Assembly: GCA_032622095.1 (NCBI GenBank)
Contig: CP136063.1
Coordinates: forward strand, 29,204,987 to 29,268,986
Source: Siphonodentalium dalli
Lineage: Eukaryota > Mollusca > Scaphopoda > Gadilida > Siphonodentaliidae
Reading direction: 5' to 3'
DNA length: 64,000 bases
In this document: in pieces, positions 10,122 through 20,769 of the stretch
Layout of the letters: each line of letters opens with the position of its first letter
Numbering within the stretch: position 1 is the first letter of the stretch
Program-made: the position numbers and the translations under genes
Notes under the pieces: generated by a model
Told to the model about the DNA's origin: nothing
The model's input: only the letters and a program-made list of their open reading frames with translations
The model's database searches: none

Positions 10122-11258
10122 TCAAGTGTGGATCCTCTTATGTTTCACCAATGCGCTCGATTGATTGAACGATTTCCCGCATATATCACAACAGTAAGGC
10201 TTATCTCCGGTGTGGATTCTCTTATGTGCCACCAAGTAGCTCGACCGATTAAATGAGTTCCCACATATACCACAACGATATGGTTTATCTCCGGTGTGGA
10301 TTCTCTTATGTGTCACCAAGTAGCTCGATGTAGTAAATGATTTCCCGCATATATCACAATGGTAAGGCTTATCTCCGGTGTGGATTCTCTTATGTTTCAC
10401 CAAATCACCCGATTGACTAAATGATTTCCCGCATATATCACACTGGTAAGGCTTATCTCCGGTGTGGATTCTCTTATGTGCCACCAAGTAGCTCGACCGA
10501 TTAAATGAGTTCCCACATATATCACAACAATATGGTTTATCTCCGATGTGGATTCTCTTATGTGCCGCCAAGTTGCTCGATCTACTAAATGATTTCCCGC
10601 ATATATCACAATGGTAAGGCTTATCTCCAGTATGGATTCTCTTATGATTCACCAAGCTGCTCAACTGACTAAATGATTTCCCACATATATCACAATGGTA
10701 AGGCTTATCTCCAGTATGGATTCTCCTATGTGCCACCAAGCCGCTCATTTGGTTAAATGATTTCCCACATATATCACAACCGTAAGGCTTCTCTCCAGCA
10801 TGGATTCTCTTATGTGTCGCCAAGTCGCTCTTGTAGTTAAATGATTTCCCACATATATCACAACCGTAAGGTTTATCTCCAGTATGGATTCTCTTATGTA
10901 TCACCAAGACGCTCGTTTGGTTAAATGATTTCCCACATATATCACAACCGTAAGGCTTCTCTCCAGCATGGATTCTCTTATGTGTCACCATGTCGCTCGT
11001 GTAGTTAAATGATTTCCCACATATATCACAACCGTAGTGCTTATCTCCATGGTGTATTCGCTTATGTTTCACCAAGCTACCCGATTGATTAAAAGATTTC
11101 CCGCATATATCACACCAATAAGGCTTAACTCCGGTGTGGATTTTCTTATGTGTCACCAAGCTTTTTGATTGGGTGAACAATTCCCCACATACGTCACAAT
11201 GATGTTGTTTATTTCCTGTGTTGGCGGTCTCATGATCATTGAGGTTAGCATCTCCCAT
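10122..11258 (-). CDS. C2H2 zinc-finger protein, 13 tandem fingers (ZNF gene 1)
   Basis: Intact 378-codon frame. I take the ATG at 11,258 (context GATAATGG, A at -3, G at +4); a GTG two codons upstream is ignored because this is a eukaryote. A 17-residue leader (MGDANLNDHETANTGNK) precedes 13 uninterrupted fingers of the form C-x2-C-x12-H-x3-H, about 28 residues each, joined by TGDKPY or AGEKPY linkers. No KRAB, BTB, SET or other domain is visible, so it is a poly-ZNF protein, most likely a nuclear sequence-specific DNA binder. Framework residues ([18 protein letters not shown]) are nearly invariant while helix positions vary (for example NQSGSL, NYTSDM, SRSSNL, TTSSYL), as expected for fingers with different base preferences. 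No intron is needed. It is the only undamaged member of the three related blocks. Target and function are unknown. Confidence 0.87.
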   Translation of the reverse strand: MGDANLNDHETANTGNKQHHCDVCGELFTQSKSLVTHKKIHTGVKPYWCDICGKSFNQSGSLVKHKRIHHGDKHYGCDICGKSFNYTSDMVTHKRIHAGEKPYGCDICGKSFNQTSVLVIHKRIHTGDKPYGCDICGKSFNYKSDLATHKRIHAGEKPYGCDICGKSFNQMSGLVAHRRIHTGDKPYHCDICGKSFSQLSSLVNHKRIHTGDKPYHCDICGKSFSRSSNLAAHKRIHIGDKPYCCDICGNSFNRSSYLVAHKRIHTGDKPYQCDICGKSFSQSGDLVKHKRIHTGDKPYHCDICGKSFTTSSYLVTHKRIHTGDKPYRCGICGNSFNRSSYLVAHKRIHTGDKPYCCDICGKSFNQSSALVKHKRIHT

Positions 11259-11570
11259 TATCACGTCAAGTTGCTATATCAATTTATATAGGTCATCTAA
11301 TCTAATTCGAACCGAATTCCATTAGTACAGTGTAATTGTTAATTATGTAGTTCAAGTTGATGAAGGATCAAGTATCATTCGAACAAAGGACGGTGGATAT
11401 ATCCTATCCTGTTGAATAAACGTGCGTCTAAATATGTGGTTGTGTTTATAAGCGCCACTCACGAAACGATAGATGAATACACAGCCTACACGTGAGTCTA
11501 CACTACCGGACGGTTGAGAGTCACATGTCTCAAATGGGACAATACAGTAGTAAGTGGTTCAACTGTTTGA
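11259..11570 (-). promoter_or_regulatory. 5' flank of ZNF gene 1, conserved among the three blocks
   Basis: The sequence just upstream of the ATG is shared with blocks 2 and 3, including GAACCGAATTCCATT and GAAGGATCAAGTATCATTCG. An AT-rich TATATAAATT lies only ~15-30 bp before the ATG, too close for an ordinary TATA box unless translation starts downstream. The promoter or 5'UTR role is inferred from conservation and position only. Confidence 0.4.
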
Positions 11571-11703
11571 ATACTTCAGCGAATACAGACAAGATACTGT
11601 GAAATTATGTTTCTGATAATTACCCAAGGGTTCGAGGAAAAATAAAATTCTTCTAAATTTAATAACAGAAAATAAATTAATTCAAGACAAACATGCAAGT
11701 TAA

Positions 11704-12223
11704 AGATGGATTATCTCTTTAAATAACAAATTTTAAATAGTTGCGTGGGTATAAAATAATAGATATGAACTGAAGACCTATGTCCGGAAAAGCTTCTATC
11801 AATTAATATTGATTTTATTTCGAATATAAAATCGGGCCCATTTATGTTACTATTTTTAGAACCGACCATTCGGATGAGACCTTATTGCGATATAGAGCAC
11901 TGGGCTGTTCCCACGGCTACGCAACGAATGTCAAATGTCACAGATTGGTTGTTTGTATTGTTTTGTTCCAACGATATAAGCGATAACGCGTATAATTAAC
12001 ATCTATTTGTGACAAAATTGCACAATATAATTTCTGGTCTCTGTTAACAGTAACCACCATTGTTCGTTAGCTGAACAAACACACCTTTTTAGACCAGAAA
12101 ATATTCTAAATAAAATTAATATTAATCGATAGAAGCATTTCCGGACAGGAGTCTTCGATTCAAATCTAATATTTTATACCCCGGTAACTATATAATACAT
12201 GTTTACAAAGAGATAATCCACCT
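11704..12223 (-). mobile_element. TTAA-site MITE copy 5 (intact reference copy)
   Basis: 520-bp body, AGATGGATTATCTCTTT to AAAGAGATAATCCACCT, TTAA at 11,700-11,703 and 12,224-12,227. It contains the uninterrupted CCGGACAGGAGTCTTCG that serves as the empty site for the 5.2-kb element. Confidence 0.92.
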
Positions 12224-12227
12224 TTAA

Positions 12228-12769
12228 TAAATAGTACATAGGCATGCATGGACAAAACACATGCCAGACAACACTGTACACATCAACATTCATTCGATTT
12301 ATTTCAACCCGCCTGCAAAGTAGGAAAGACATCATTCTTTTCTGAATGGGATGGGAGGGTGGGAAAGTTTTCAAACTTGTAGCCTCAGAAGAACATATCA
12401 ATATAATGAATAAATTAACAAAGGCAATTATAAATTCCCGCGAACAAAGGGGTGCGTCAATTTAAACCAATGAAAAGGCGAGGTATGAATTTAAACCAAT
12501 GAAAAGGCGAGACAATTTATACTATAATTAACATATCAAAACTCTTGAACTATGGAAGACCAGATCGTACCTAAAGAAATTCTCGAATCACCGTTTGCTA
12601 ATTAATTTATTTGATCTGAAATAGAACCCATTGAGAGATAATTCAATCTGAAGTGACGGGAACCAGAGACGGCGATAAGTTTGTGCCGGAAAGTGAACCG
12701 GAACTCTCGGCTCGAGAATAACATACGATATCGCCAGATAAAACATAACTGAAACAGAAACCAAAATGA
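12228..12769. other. Unassigned spacer
   Basis: No gene recognised. A 23-bp direct repeat, ATTTAAACCAATGAAAAGGC plus GAG, occurs at 12,459 and 12,490. The right part may be the decayed endonuclease region of the LINE that follows. Confidence 0.5.
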
Positions 12770-14041
12770 ACATACCGTATATATGATTAGCAATAGGCAA
12801 CCCGGGACAAGAACGACAATAGGCATTACTGACATCGACATGAAGCCAAGTTACCGACATTCAAAACCGAGAAAGTGCTAACTATATAAAAGCAGACTGG
12901 ACGCAACTTGGACTGGACCTGCAAACACTGGGCGAAGCCCTACGAATACTAAATATTGGAACAGCGAAGGCTATGTGGACACATCTAAAGGAGAGCATAC
13001 ACAGAGCTGTGGACCAACATATACCCTCCAAGCTAATATCACCAAAGCAGAACACTCCATGGGTAAACCACAAGATAAAGAAATTGCTACGAAAGCAACA
13101 GCGCCCATACACAGGCAAATAAGAACAACAACTGTACCAACTATTGGGCCATGCAGAAAGAATTTAAAGGGTAAACGAGGAAGGCTGAGTGGGATTACAT
13201 CAATGCTAAGATTAAAGAAGGTTTAGAACAGAAGATGATAGAACAATTCTGGAGGTATATCAAGAGCAGAATACAAGATACCACCGGAGTGTCACCATTG
13301 AAATCACAAGGCTAGCGGATTGACGACCCAAAATGCAAAGCAGAAATCCTGGCAAAACAGTTCCAGTCAGTATTCGCAAAGAACCAACCACCACTACCTG
13401 ACCTTCAACCCAAATGCGAAAATATCGGCAAACTGACAGTCACAGTGAATGGCGTCGAAGCTCTGCTGAAGAGATTATACTCATCAAACGCTTCAGGCCC
13501 AGATGGTATCCCAAACTCTATACCGACGAAATACGCAAAACAAATGGCACCTGCCTGCAGGCTCATATTCCAACTCTTATTAGACAAAGCACAAGACAAA
13601 ACGGGAGAAGGTTCAACTAAAGCAGCAAGATTTATAAAACAGGACTACCGATCGAGAGAGAAAGGCCGTGTAACACATCAATGCTCAGTGATCTTCAACT
13701 ATTACCCCTAGAAGCAAGAAGAAAGGAACGGAGACTGACACTACTCTACACAGTGGTTAAGGTATTGGCCCCGGATATACACCACGAACACTACCTAAGA
13801 AACTACCGCCCAAAGAGGAAAAATAAATCCACACAATTCAAGGACTTGGTTAGTGACAACATTATGGAGAAACTAACCACAAACAACGAAAGTGCCTACG
13901 AACCAATTCAAACAAACACAGACCAATCGGGATATTCCTTCTTTCCGAGGACTGTACTTGACTGCAACAAAACTGGACAACAGCACAGTCAATGCCGCTG
14001 ACCTAGAAACATTCAAAGCGGCTCTGGGAGAACAAAAATAG
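12770..14041 (+). pseudogene. Dead L2/CR1-like LINE, endonuclease end to C-terminus with RT core deleted
   Basis: Fragments in LINE order across several frames: TDIDMKPSYRHSKPRK and ANYIKADWTQLGLD (linker after the endonuclease), PWVNHKIKKLLRKQQR, then LLKRLYSSNASGPDGIPNS (start of the RT domain) and FQLLLDKAQDK. The sequence then jumps to QCSVIFNYYPLEARRKERRL, FFPRTVLDCNK and, in another frame, ADLETFKAALGEQK followed by a stop at 14,041. These last blocks are the usual C-terminus of L2/CR1-type ORF2. The catalytic palm (F-x-D and YADD region) is missing between about 13,610 and 13,680. Different family from the RT at 774-7,069. Confidence 0.8.
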
Positions 14042-14116
14042 CGTTCCTACCACCGGCCTGTAAAAGTCACTAGGATGTAACAACTACAGATACAGAAGAA
14101 ACCCAGAAATGGTAAC

Positions 14117-14335
14117 GCCCTTTAATGGTTTCTCTTTAGAAACATGTATTATGTAGTTACCGGGGTATAAAATATTAGATCTAAATCGAAGACTTATGTC
14201 CGGAAATAAACAATAATTATACCCAGTATCGCTTATAACTATGGAATAAAACAACACAACCAGTCAATCTGGGTATTTCGCGCTCGGTACGTAGCCTAAT
14301 GCTCTCTACCGCTATACGCTATCACCCGATCAAAT
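14117..14335 (+). mobile_element. Decayed MITE copy 6
   Basis: TTAATGGTTTCTCTTTAGAA, then AGTTACCGGGGTATAAAATA and TGTCCGGAAATAAACAATAA: family landmarks with an internal deletion joining the left end to the TATCGCTTATAAC segment. The far end is lost near 14,335. It lies immediately before the odd finger array, as copy 13 does before the second array. Confidence 0.8.
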
Positions 14336-14344
14336 AGACGTTTT

Positions 14345-14499
14345 CTATGGCATAGATTGTTATTAAAACCGTAGATCAAGTCACTACAAAAAATAATCGG
14401 AGACACGAAAATTAAGTGGGCCTTTAAGATCCTATTATTATAAAATATATTGCAGCTTTATCGGAGTGAGTGTGGACAATCGGTATATATGTAACGGCT
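14345..14499. repeat. Leader shared with the 42,333-42,480 region
   Basis: AAACCGTAGATCAAGTCACT through TGTAACGGCTATGTAGTTGA is nearly identical to 42,333-42,475. The two odd finger arrays are therefore duplicated with their flank. Confidence 0.8.
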
Positions 14500-14925
14500 A
14501 TGTAGTTGAATATATGTGATCATTTAGGCAACAGGCACCAAAGGCGCCCAAGCGTCGATCGCACACCGGGAAGCGACCATATAAGTGTGGCGTGTGAGGA
14601 ATCATCTACATCCATCATAGAACGCCACATGACCAACACCCCGAGGAGCGACCATATAAGTGTGACATGTGTGGAGAATCATTATCTGCATCTATCATAG
14701 AACGCCACATGTCCAACAGTTTACACCCCGAGGAGCGACCATATAAGTGTGACGTGTGTGGGCAACCATTATCTGCATCCATCATAGCACGCCACATGTC
14801 CAACACCCCGAGGAGCAACCATATAAGTGTGACATGTGTGGGGAATCATTATCTGCATCCACAATAGAACGCCACATGTCCAACATTTCACTAAGCCCGA
14901 AAGCTAATATTATTTATGAATACTA
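14500..14925 (+). pseudogene. Array of unusual finger repeats, copy 1
   Basis: Four or five repeats of RPYKCDMCGESLSASIIERH followed by MSNSLHPEE. The spacing is C-x2-C-x11-H-x5-H, with L where the finger core F should be. The first repeat is more classical (HTGKRPYKCGV, then a stop), so the family descends from C2H2 fingers. Units come in two lengths, 87 bp with AACAGTTTACACCCC and 80 bp with AACACCCC. The 7-bp difference shifts the frame, so no single frame spans the array. The region ends at AACATTTCACTAAGCCCGAAAGC, shared with the 43,040 copy. Confidence 0.75.
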
Positions 14926-15541
14926 CCAAATATTTGCTGCCATGGATTTAGCAAATGACAATCATGTTACATATTGGTGCCTGTTCCTAATTATGTTTTT
15001 CACTTTCGGTAGAAAGTCTAATTTCATGCCCACAACTATTAAGAATTTTGATCCGCATAAGCATCTTTGTCGTCGTGATATTACACGTTATGAATCCGGT
15101 TTGATAATTCATTTTTATTGGACTAAAACAATTCAATATGGAAATAGAAAATTGGAAATTCCGATACCAAAGATTGATTCGTCGTGTTTGGACCCGGTTA
15201 CTGCTTTTAATAATATGTGTGCTAAATTTTCACTGGAACCCGACAAACCTGCTTTTGTTATTCGTGACAAAACTCGTATTATTCGTGTCACATATAACCG
15301 TTTCACAAGGTTTTTGCGTCACATGATTACAAGCATTGGTGAAAATGCGTCTAAATTTTCGTCGCACAGTTTCCGTCGAGAGGCTAGTACGCTAGCCTTT
15401 CAAGCAGGTGTTGCATCCGAGCTAATTCAAAAACACGGTGATTGGCGGAGCGACGCTTATAAGGCTTATTTGGAGTTTAGCTTCGATGACAAAAAGAAAG
15501 TTGGTACAGCATTAATTAATCATATTTTGCATTCCTCATAA
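14926..15541 (+). pseudogene. Tyrosine recombinase of a DIRS/Ngaro-like retroelement (N-terminally truncated)
   Basis: An open frame of ~205 codons without stops. From its start: YQIFAAMDLANDNHVTYWCL, FTFGRKSNFMPTT (first catalytic arginine region), HSFRREASTLAFQAG (H-x-x-R box), HGDWRSDAYKAYLEF (second H-region and nucleophile tyrosine). These are the R...H-x-x-R...Y residues of tyrosine recombinases, which integrate DIRS-type elements through circular intermediates. The 5' part (Gag, RT, RNase H and recombinase N-terminus) is absent: paralogous sequence at 43,075 diverges at TATGAATACTA, placing the junction near 14,926. The frame is continuous with the last finger of the preceding array, so a chimaeric 261-residue frame (14,756-15,541) exists. 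Whether it is expressed is unknown. Confidence 0.85.
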
Positions 15542-15559
15542 AGGTGTACACATAGATAT

Positions 15560-16140
15560 TGCGTCACATTATTATTACGAGATCAGTCTATGTATTTGAA
15601 CATTTATGGTAATTTTGTTGCAGCACGAGGTTCTAAAACAGTTACAATCATTACTGATTATCTGGCTAAATATGTAAATGGCATAGATGACACAGATATG
15701 CAAGTATTTAGAGGGGCGACTATTGCCAGAATAACAAGGAAAGTAGTGAACAATACCGCCTATGTAGATTATGACCACGTTATAATCATGGTTGAACCAA
15801 TGACGTGTTTTATCTCAACGAGAAACAATTTGACTCAAATTTCAACAACTTGGTCACAGCTGTAAGCGATCATACCTCGATCTATTGATTTCAATGATTC
15901 AAATCCCATTATTATCAAGGTTAATCAGGCATTGCGTAGACTTTGCGTCTTGCGCCATGTCACATATATACGAACTATCGAGGATTTTTTAATGCGAAAT
16001 CGAAACAACCTTTACACCATTTATATGCATCCAATGAAGAAGGTTTGAACCTCAACCGCGAGGGAACACATGTCTTACGCAATTTCTTTGTTCAAGTCAT
16101 CCGTCGTCTACCTCATTTTTCTTCTAGGGGAAGGTCCAGC
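15560..16140 (+). pseudogene. Decayed SGNH-hydrolase ORF of the same retroelement
   Basis: Reads KTVTIITDYLAKYVNGIDDT, FRGATIARITRKV, VDYDHVIIMV, then in a shifted frame TNDVFYLNEK, then NPIIIKVNQALRRLCVLRHV, and NLNREGTHVLRNFFVQVIRR. This matches the SGNH/GDSL-like hydrolase found downstream of the recombinase in Ngaro-type elements. The catalytic GDS block is degraded (TDY instead of GDS), a 1-bp deletion breaks the GTND block near 15,790, and the D-x-x-H block reads EEGLNLN without the histidine. Clearly inactive. Identification is by motif memory without a search. Confidence 0.75.
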
Positions 16141-16237
16141 TCGGTATCCACCAGCGCTTCTTCACGTACCGGATATTTATAGGCCCGAACATGATGCTTA
16201 TTTGTCCGTGTACTGCGGGTTTGGCGGCCGATGGATT

Positions 16238-16347
16238 GGCGGAGATTTTTGTGAGATATGGTTGTTATGCTGTATATACACGTAAGTGTTGTTTATCATA
16301 TTTAGTATGTTTCACACAATTTAGGGGGGTACATGTATTTATTCATG

Positions 16348-16380
<33 letters not shown>

Positions 16381-16585
16381 GCATGTAAGGTTAATTTGGA
16401 GATATTGTTTCACATATTTAGTTGGGTACATGTGTATATGTATATATAGGCATATATAAATGTAAGGTTTATTTGGATTATATTAATAATTGATTTTGTT
16501 ATATAATTTGAAATGTCATTGTAAATAATCATAAATCGGCCAAAGCAATAAACGCTGTTGTTTTATTTGCGACTCTTTTATATTA
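16238..16585. repeat. Direct repeat R1 (partner at 21,573-21,915)
   Basis: About 345 bp starting GGCGGAGATTTTTGTGAGAT, with TTAGGGGGGTACATGTATTT, a (TA) run and TCATAAATCGGCCAAAGC. It follows the SGNH ORF directly, so it may be the 3' direct repeat of that retroelement. Confidence 0.8.
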
Positions 16586-16589
16586 TAGT

Positions 16590-17236
16590 CTAGTCGTAAT
16601 TCTCAGAAACAAACCAACTTTTTTACCATAATTCGAAGGTGCCGAACACGAATAGACGAATAGCCCGATTGGATGAACATAGGGTTCAATAAAAGGCTTT
16701 TAAAATCTTCGTGAAATCACGTAACTGGCCTTGAACTTACTCAAACTTATATTCTCCTCGCGGAAAGTTCAAAGCCGCGTTGTATCATGATACTATCATC
16801 ACAGTAATAATGAAACATTAACATCATATTACTAGTAATCAGGTACGGTAAGACATTGCAGTTTTGTATTATTATCAACGATTCTCGTAAGAATTCTCTT
16901 ATAGTCCGGGAGCCAATATGGGTACCCTCGCAACCCCCCCCCCTACTGGGACTTAACATCACCCCACTCATTTTGTTCATTATTATGTCCTTCAACTCTA
17001 AACAATGTTAACGAGAAAAAAGTGGCCGTGTACACTCCAGATAAGATGGTGTCCATCATGGCCGCCGTTTTTCAGATCAGACCCTAAGTCAGTTTTATGC
17101 AAATTATAGCGGGAAAATCTAGAAAAATGTATACAAATGTATATATTTTCGTGAAGGGAAGTCATAATGACACTTGTTTTTGCACAAAATTGAAACCCAC
17201 CCTCCAAGATGGCCGCCAAAATGGCCGCCGGAAATT
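16590..17236. other. No gene recognised
   Basis: Contains a 13-C run near 16,937 and GATGGCCGCCAAAATGGCCG motifs near 17,210, which recur inverted at 20,445. No coding evidence. Confidence 0.5.
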
Positions 17237-17346
17237 GAAAATATGACGTTTTTCACAGATATCTTCTAGATCAGTTCATGTTGTTTGGAACTGGTCGAAT
17301 AATATTACTTTATTTTGTGTTTTGAATATTAACTGATCATTGGAGC
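17237..17346. repeat. Inverted repeat arm (partner 20,657-20,769)
   Basis: AATATGACGTTTTTCACAGA through AACTGATCATTGGAGC reappears inverted at 20,657-20,769 with ~90% identity by eye. Spacing is 3.3 kb. It may bound an old element or be two unrelated insertions of one repeat. Confidence 0.7.
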
Positions 17347-17479
17347 GGCATGTATGAGTACGGTATACGGTGAGTGCTGGTTTGTCATGTATGAGGTGTA
17401 TATGCAAGTATGGAAGGTATAAGTGGTCGTGTGTGTGTGTATGTATACCCAATGTATACACGTACACCTGACCCAATAC

Positions 17480-18780
17480 CACGGATGACCATACAGCCAT
17501 GAGTCACAATGGAGGCAGACCGTGTATACTCCTAAACATGACCCATAACCATATAGTCACTCCGTGTATACCCATGCATTCACCTCACCATTTGCCATGT
17601 CACTCCATGAATCATTATGTGTCACACCATAGCCGAATAGCGACACAAGATATACTAATACACCCCAGCCATGTCAGACGAGTCACTCCATGTATGCATA
17701 TGCACCTCATCCATAGCCATATAGCCACTAGCTATATACACATACCCCTCGCCCATGACCAGATAGCAACACGTGTGTATACCCATATAACCTACACATG
17801 ACCATACCGCCACGAGTCACCAAGCAGGAACACCAGGTATACTCATACACCTGACACCTGACCATTTAGTCACTCCCTGTATAGATATTCATTACATTTA
17901 TGATCATACAGTCACTCATTGTATACCTACACTTACTCATTTCACCATTGACCATAGAGTCACTACATGTATACCTATTCGACACACATAGGCATATAGC
18001 CACTCGATATATACATATGCAGCCCACCCTAGACCATAGTCATTCCATGTATACATATACACCTCACCAACGCCAATTCAGCCCTTCCAGATATACAAAA
18101 CAACCGCACACACGACCACTCATGCCTTCCATTCTTGCATATACACCTCACACATGACAATTCAGCAACTCACTGTATAATCATACACGCCATCCATGAT
18201 CATACAGCTAATCCATATACACCCACCAATGATAATACATCCTCTCGATATATAAATATATACAACAAGGACACTCCCTCTATACCCACACGTTCGATAA
18301 TGTCCACATAGTTTACTCCAGGTATGCATATACACTTCAATCATGATCGTACAGTCATTCCATGTATACACATTACCCGCAACCATAAAATAAATCCCTA
18401 TATATCCACACACCCCACCATGATCATACAGAAACACATGTACATCCCACCCATGACCTTACAATCACTCCATATATACATGTACATAATCAACACATAG
18501 GTGAATATGTAGCTATATCCATACAGGCACATCTGGTGCACCCGTACTGGATAGACACAACATACATCATACAGTCACTCCATTCATACCGATTCACCTC
18601 ACACATAACCATGACCTCTCCCTGTATACCGGTACCTATACATCTTACCATGGACAACCCACACATAACCATTTAGTCACTACTTGTATACCTATTCACA
18701 TCATTCATGACACACAATAACTCCCTGTATACCTATTCACCTCACCTATGACCATAGAGTAACTCACAGACTACCATATT
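17480..18780. repeat. Diverged ~42-bp minisatellite
   Basis: Around 30 loosely conserved units of the type CACTCCATGTATACATATAC, ACCTCACCCATGACCATATAG. Spacing and bases drift strongly, so it is old. Short frames in it (rich in H, S, P, T, Y) are by-products. Confidence 0.8.
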
Positions 18781-18784
18781 GGAA

Positions 18785-20656
18785 TCCACCCTGTATCCAG
18801 TTGACATTTGTTGTTATCATAATGGACCAGAGTAGCCACAGATTATGGTTCATCTCGCTTCCGTCTCAAAGTTCTGCCCATTTCCTTTCAATAATATGAC
18901 CAGAATCACAAAAGAGGTTCTCGGCAAAATTCCATACTTTAAAATGAGTTTGTCATGCCCCATACGGAACTGGGACAACCATAATAGAACATATAATTGT
19001 CAGTTAATTAACTAACACGTATACTAACCAAGTGAGTCACAATTTACTACCTTTTCGGATAACACAGATAATAATGTTCGGGATATAGGCCTATGTAAAT
19101 TTTTTTTTTTTAAATTTGGTTGCCATTTTGGAAGCCATCTTGAGCAATTTGGTCTATAAATACCATAGTGTGACACATTTAAGATAGACCAAAACAATAA
19201 ACACATTTGAATCTAAAGACAGTTACATTTTACTTGAAAAAATGGTCCATACCTGAAAAGTTAATTTTTGCCGATATTTATGTCAAGTTTTTGAGAGAAA
19301 AGTCCACTAATGTTGGTGATGTCAACGGTGACAATAGTAACAACTAGAATGCACTCAGAGAGATGCCAACGTGCGCAAAAATGTAATAAACAATAATTTT
19401 AAAAATAATTTCACTGTATTTTACTTAATTTATTTAATTTAATTTAATGTTAGCAAAAAAAGACAATTACCATTTCTCATTTCATCATGCACAGATAAAA
19501 GGCAAATTACTATATTAATCATTTAAGTAATTAAAACCAATTCCATGTTGCCGAAAGGATGAGACTTTAATATCGATTACATTTTTTTCAGTGGCATATT
19601 TTCATTTTCATTTTCCGATGGTCAAAGTTGACCAAAGGAGCAATTATAAGAAATAATTAATACTATTTGTGTAAATATTGATAGCAGCCAATATGCAACA
19701 ATAAATATCAATAATTAATCAATAATTAATCAATAACGATCATTTTATGTAATAATAAACTCTTTTGTTTTGTGTTACGTCATTCGTCGTATTTGACCCG
19801 GAACTCGGCTGAAGGTTAGGCTATTCAGCCTATTGCGTCGAATTACGAAATCGCGTTTTGAATGTCTCTCTTTCCCCGCACGATAAAAAGAGGTCTTCGC
19901 ACGAACCAAAAATGATAAAACTTCCCAATTATAAGTAAAAATACCCAAAATGAAGGAGTCTATGTAGGTCCCGAAGGAGTCTATAGACTCTTTGATGTAG
20001 AGTTCTGATGGAGAAAATGTAGGTCGATCTATTTTTGTCATAACTCTGACGTATTTTGACATGGGAGGAAAAATCGAAATCGAGGCTCACTACGAGCATG
20101 CCAGTTTTAAATATAGAAACAGGGAATCCTGACAAATGGCGATATCGGCGACAAACAAATAATCGAAAACAACACATAAAATAGCAAAAACGCGGCACAG
20201 TAAAAATGTCAGAACGCCACGAGGTTTTACGTCGTTTTTGGTGACGTCATGGAGTGTGACACCAAGCTACGAACGAATCTGTCTGATCGCCATACTGTTG
20301 CGCGAGCGCACGTAATTAACCACGGTGCATCAGACATGTTAGTATTCAATGTATATGAGGCAGAATAGCCAATTTTATACATCAACCACAGTGTGTAAGC
20401 GATTGCAGGGCAAGCTGGGCAATATTTACCATTTTCCATATTTCGGCGGCCATTTTGGCAGCCATTTTGAGCCGAAGTAAGATTTTTAGTTCCAATGAGT
20501 TGGAATATTCATAGGTAATGATATGCCTCACTTAGATTACAAAGTTCTGTTCATTTCTTGTTGAAATATGACTAGAATCCCAATTGTGTTTTTTTGTGAA
20601 ATTTTATACCACGTTCTAAAAAATCGAATAGGACCCCAATAATTGCATATTTAATT
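18785..20656. other. Repeat-derived spacer, no gene
   Basis: AAGTTCTGCCCATTTC near 18,870 and AAGTTCTGTTCATTTC near 20,540 are diverged direct copies. 19,345-19,480 (AACTAGAATGCACTCAGAGA onward) matches 32,628-32,734 plus 33,255 onward and is the MITE-free version of that site. 20,240-20,330 (GATCGCCATACTGTTGC) matches 34,615-34,703. No coding evidence. Confidence 0.6.
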
Positions 20657-20769
20657 GCTCCAATGATCAGTTAATATACAAAACACAAAATAAAGTCACA
20701 TTACTCAACCAGTTCCAAACAGCATGAACTGATCTAGAAGATATTTGTGGAAAAACGTCATATTTTCAA
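20657..20769. repeat. Inverted repeat arm (partner 17,237-17,346)
   Basis: GCTCCAATGATCAGTTAATA through AAAAACGTCATATTTTCAAC is the complement of the 17,237 arm. Confidence 0.7.

Larger units (their letters stand above)
8690..11570 (-). repeat. ZNF segmental duplication, block 1
   Basis: Gene 1 and its flanks recur in blocks 2 (29,830-32,580) and 3 (38,745-41,120), same orientation. Shared landmarks in order: a segment with GGTAGCACTGTCTTGATAGT, an AACCGGGATATCAATAAAGA segment, a 50-bp minisatellite, GGTGCCACTGGGGTTATC, the finger array, and a 5' flank with GAACCGAATTCCATT. Repetition of the flanks shows DNA-level duplication and not retroposition. Confidence 0.85.

Noticed and set aside
10122-11258. 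Plus-strand and other-frame ORFs across the ZNF arrays
   Set aside because: Long shadow frames are expected from 84-bp periodic sequence. Only the minus-strand frame has C2H2 spacing.
11264-11290. TATATAAATT as the TATA box of ZNF gene 1
   Set aside because: Too close to the ATG for the expected start-site distance and deleted in block 2, so only noted as AT-rich sequence.
17499-18672. H/P/T-rich frames at 17.5-18.7 kb
   Set aside because: By-products of the ~42-bp minisatellite; no single frame is maintained.
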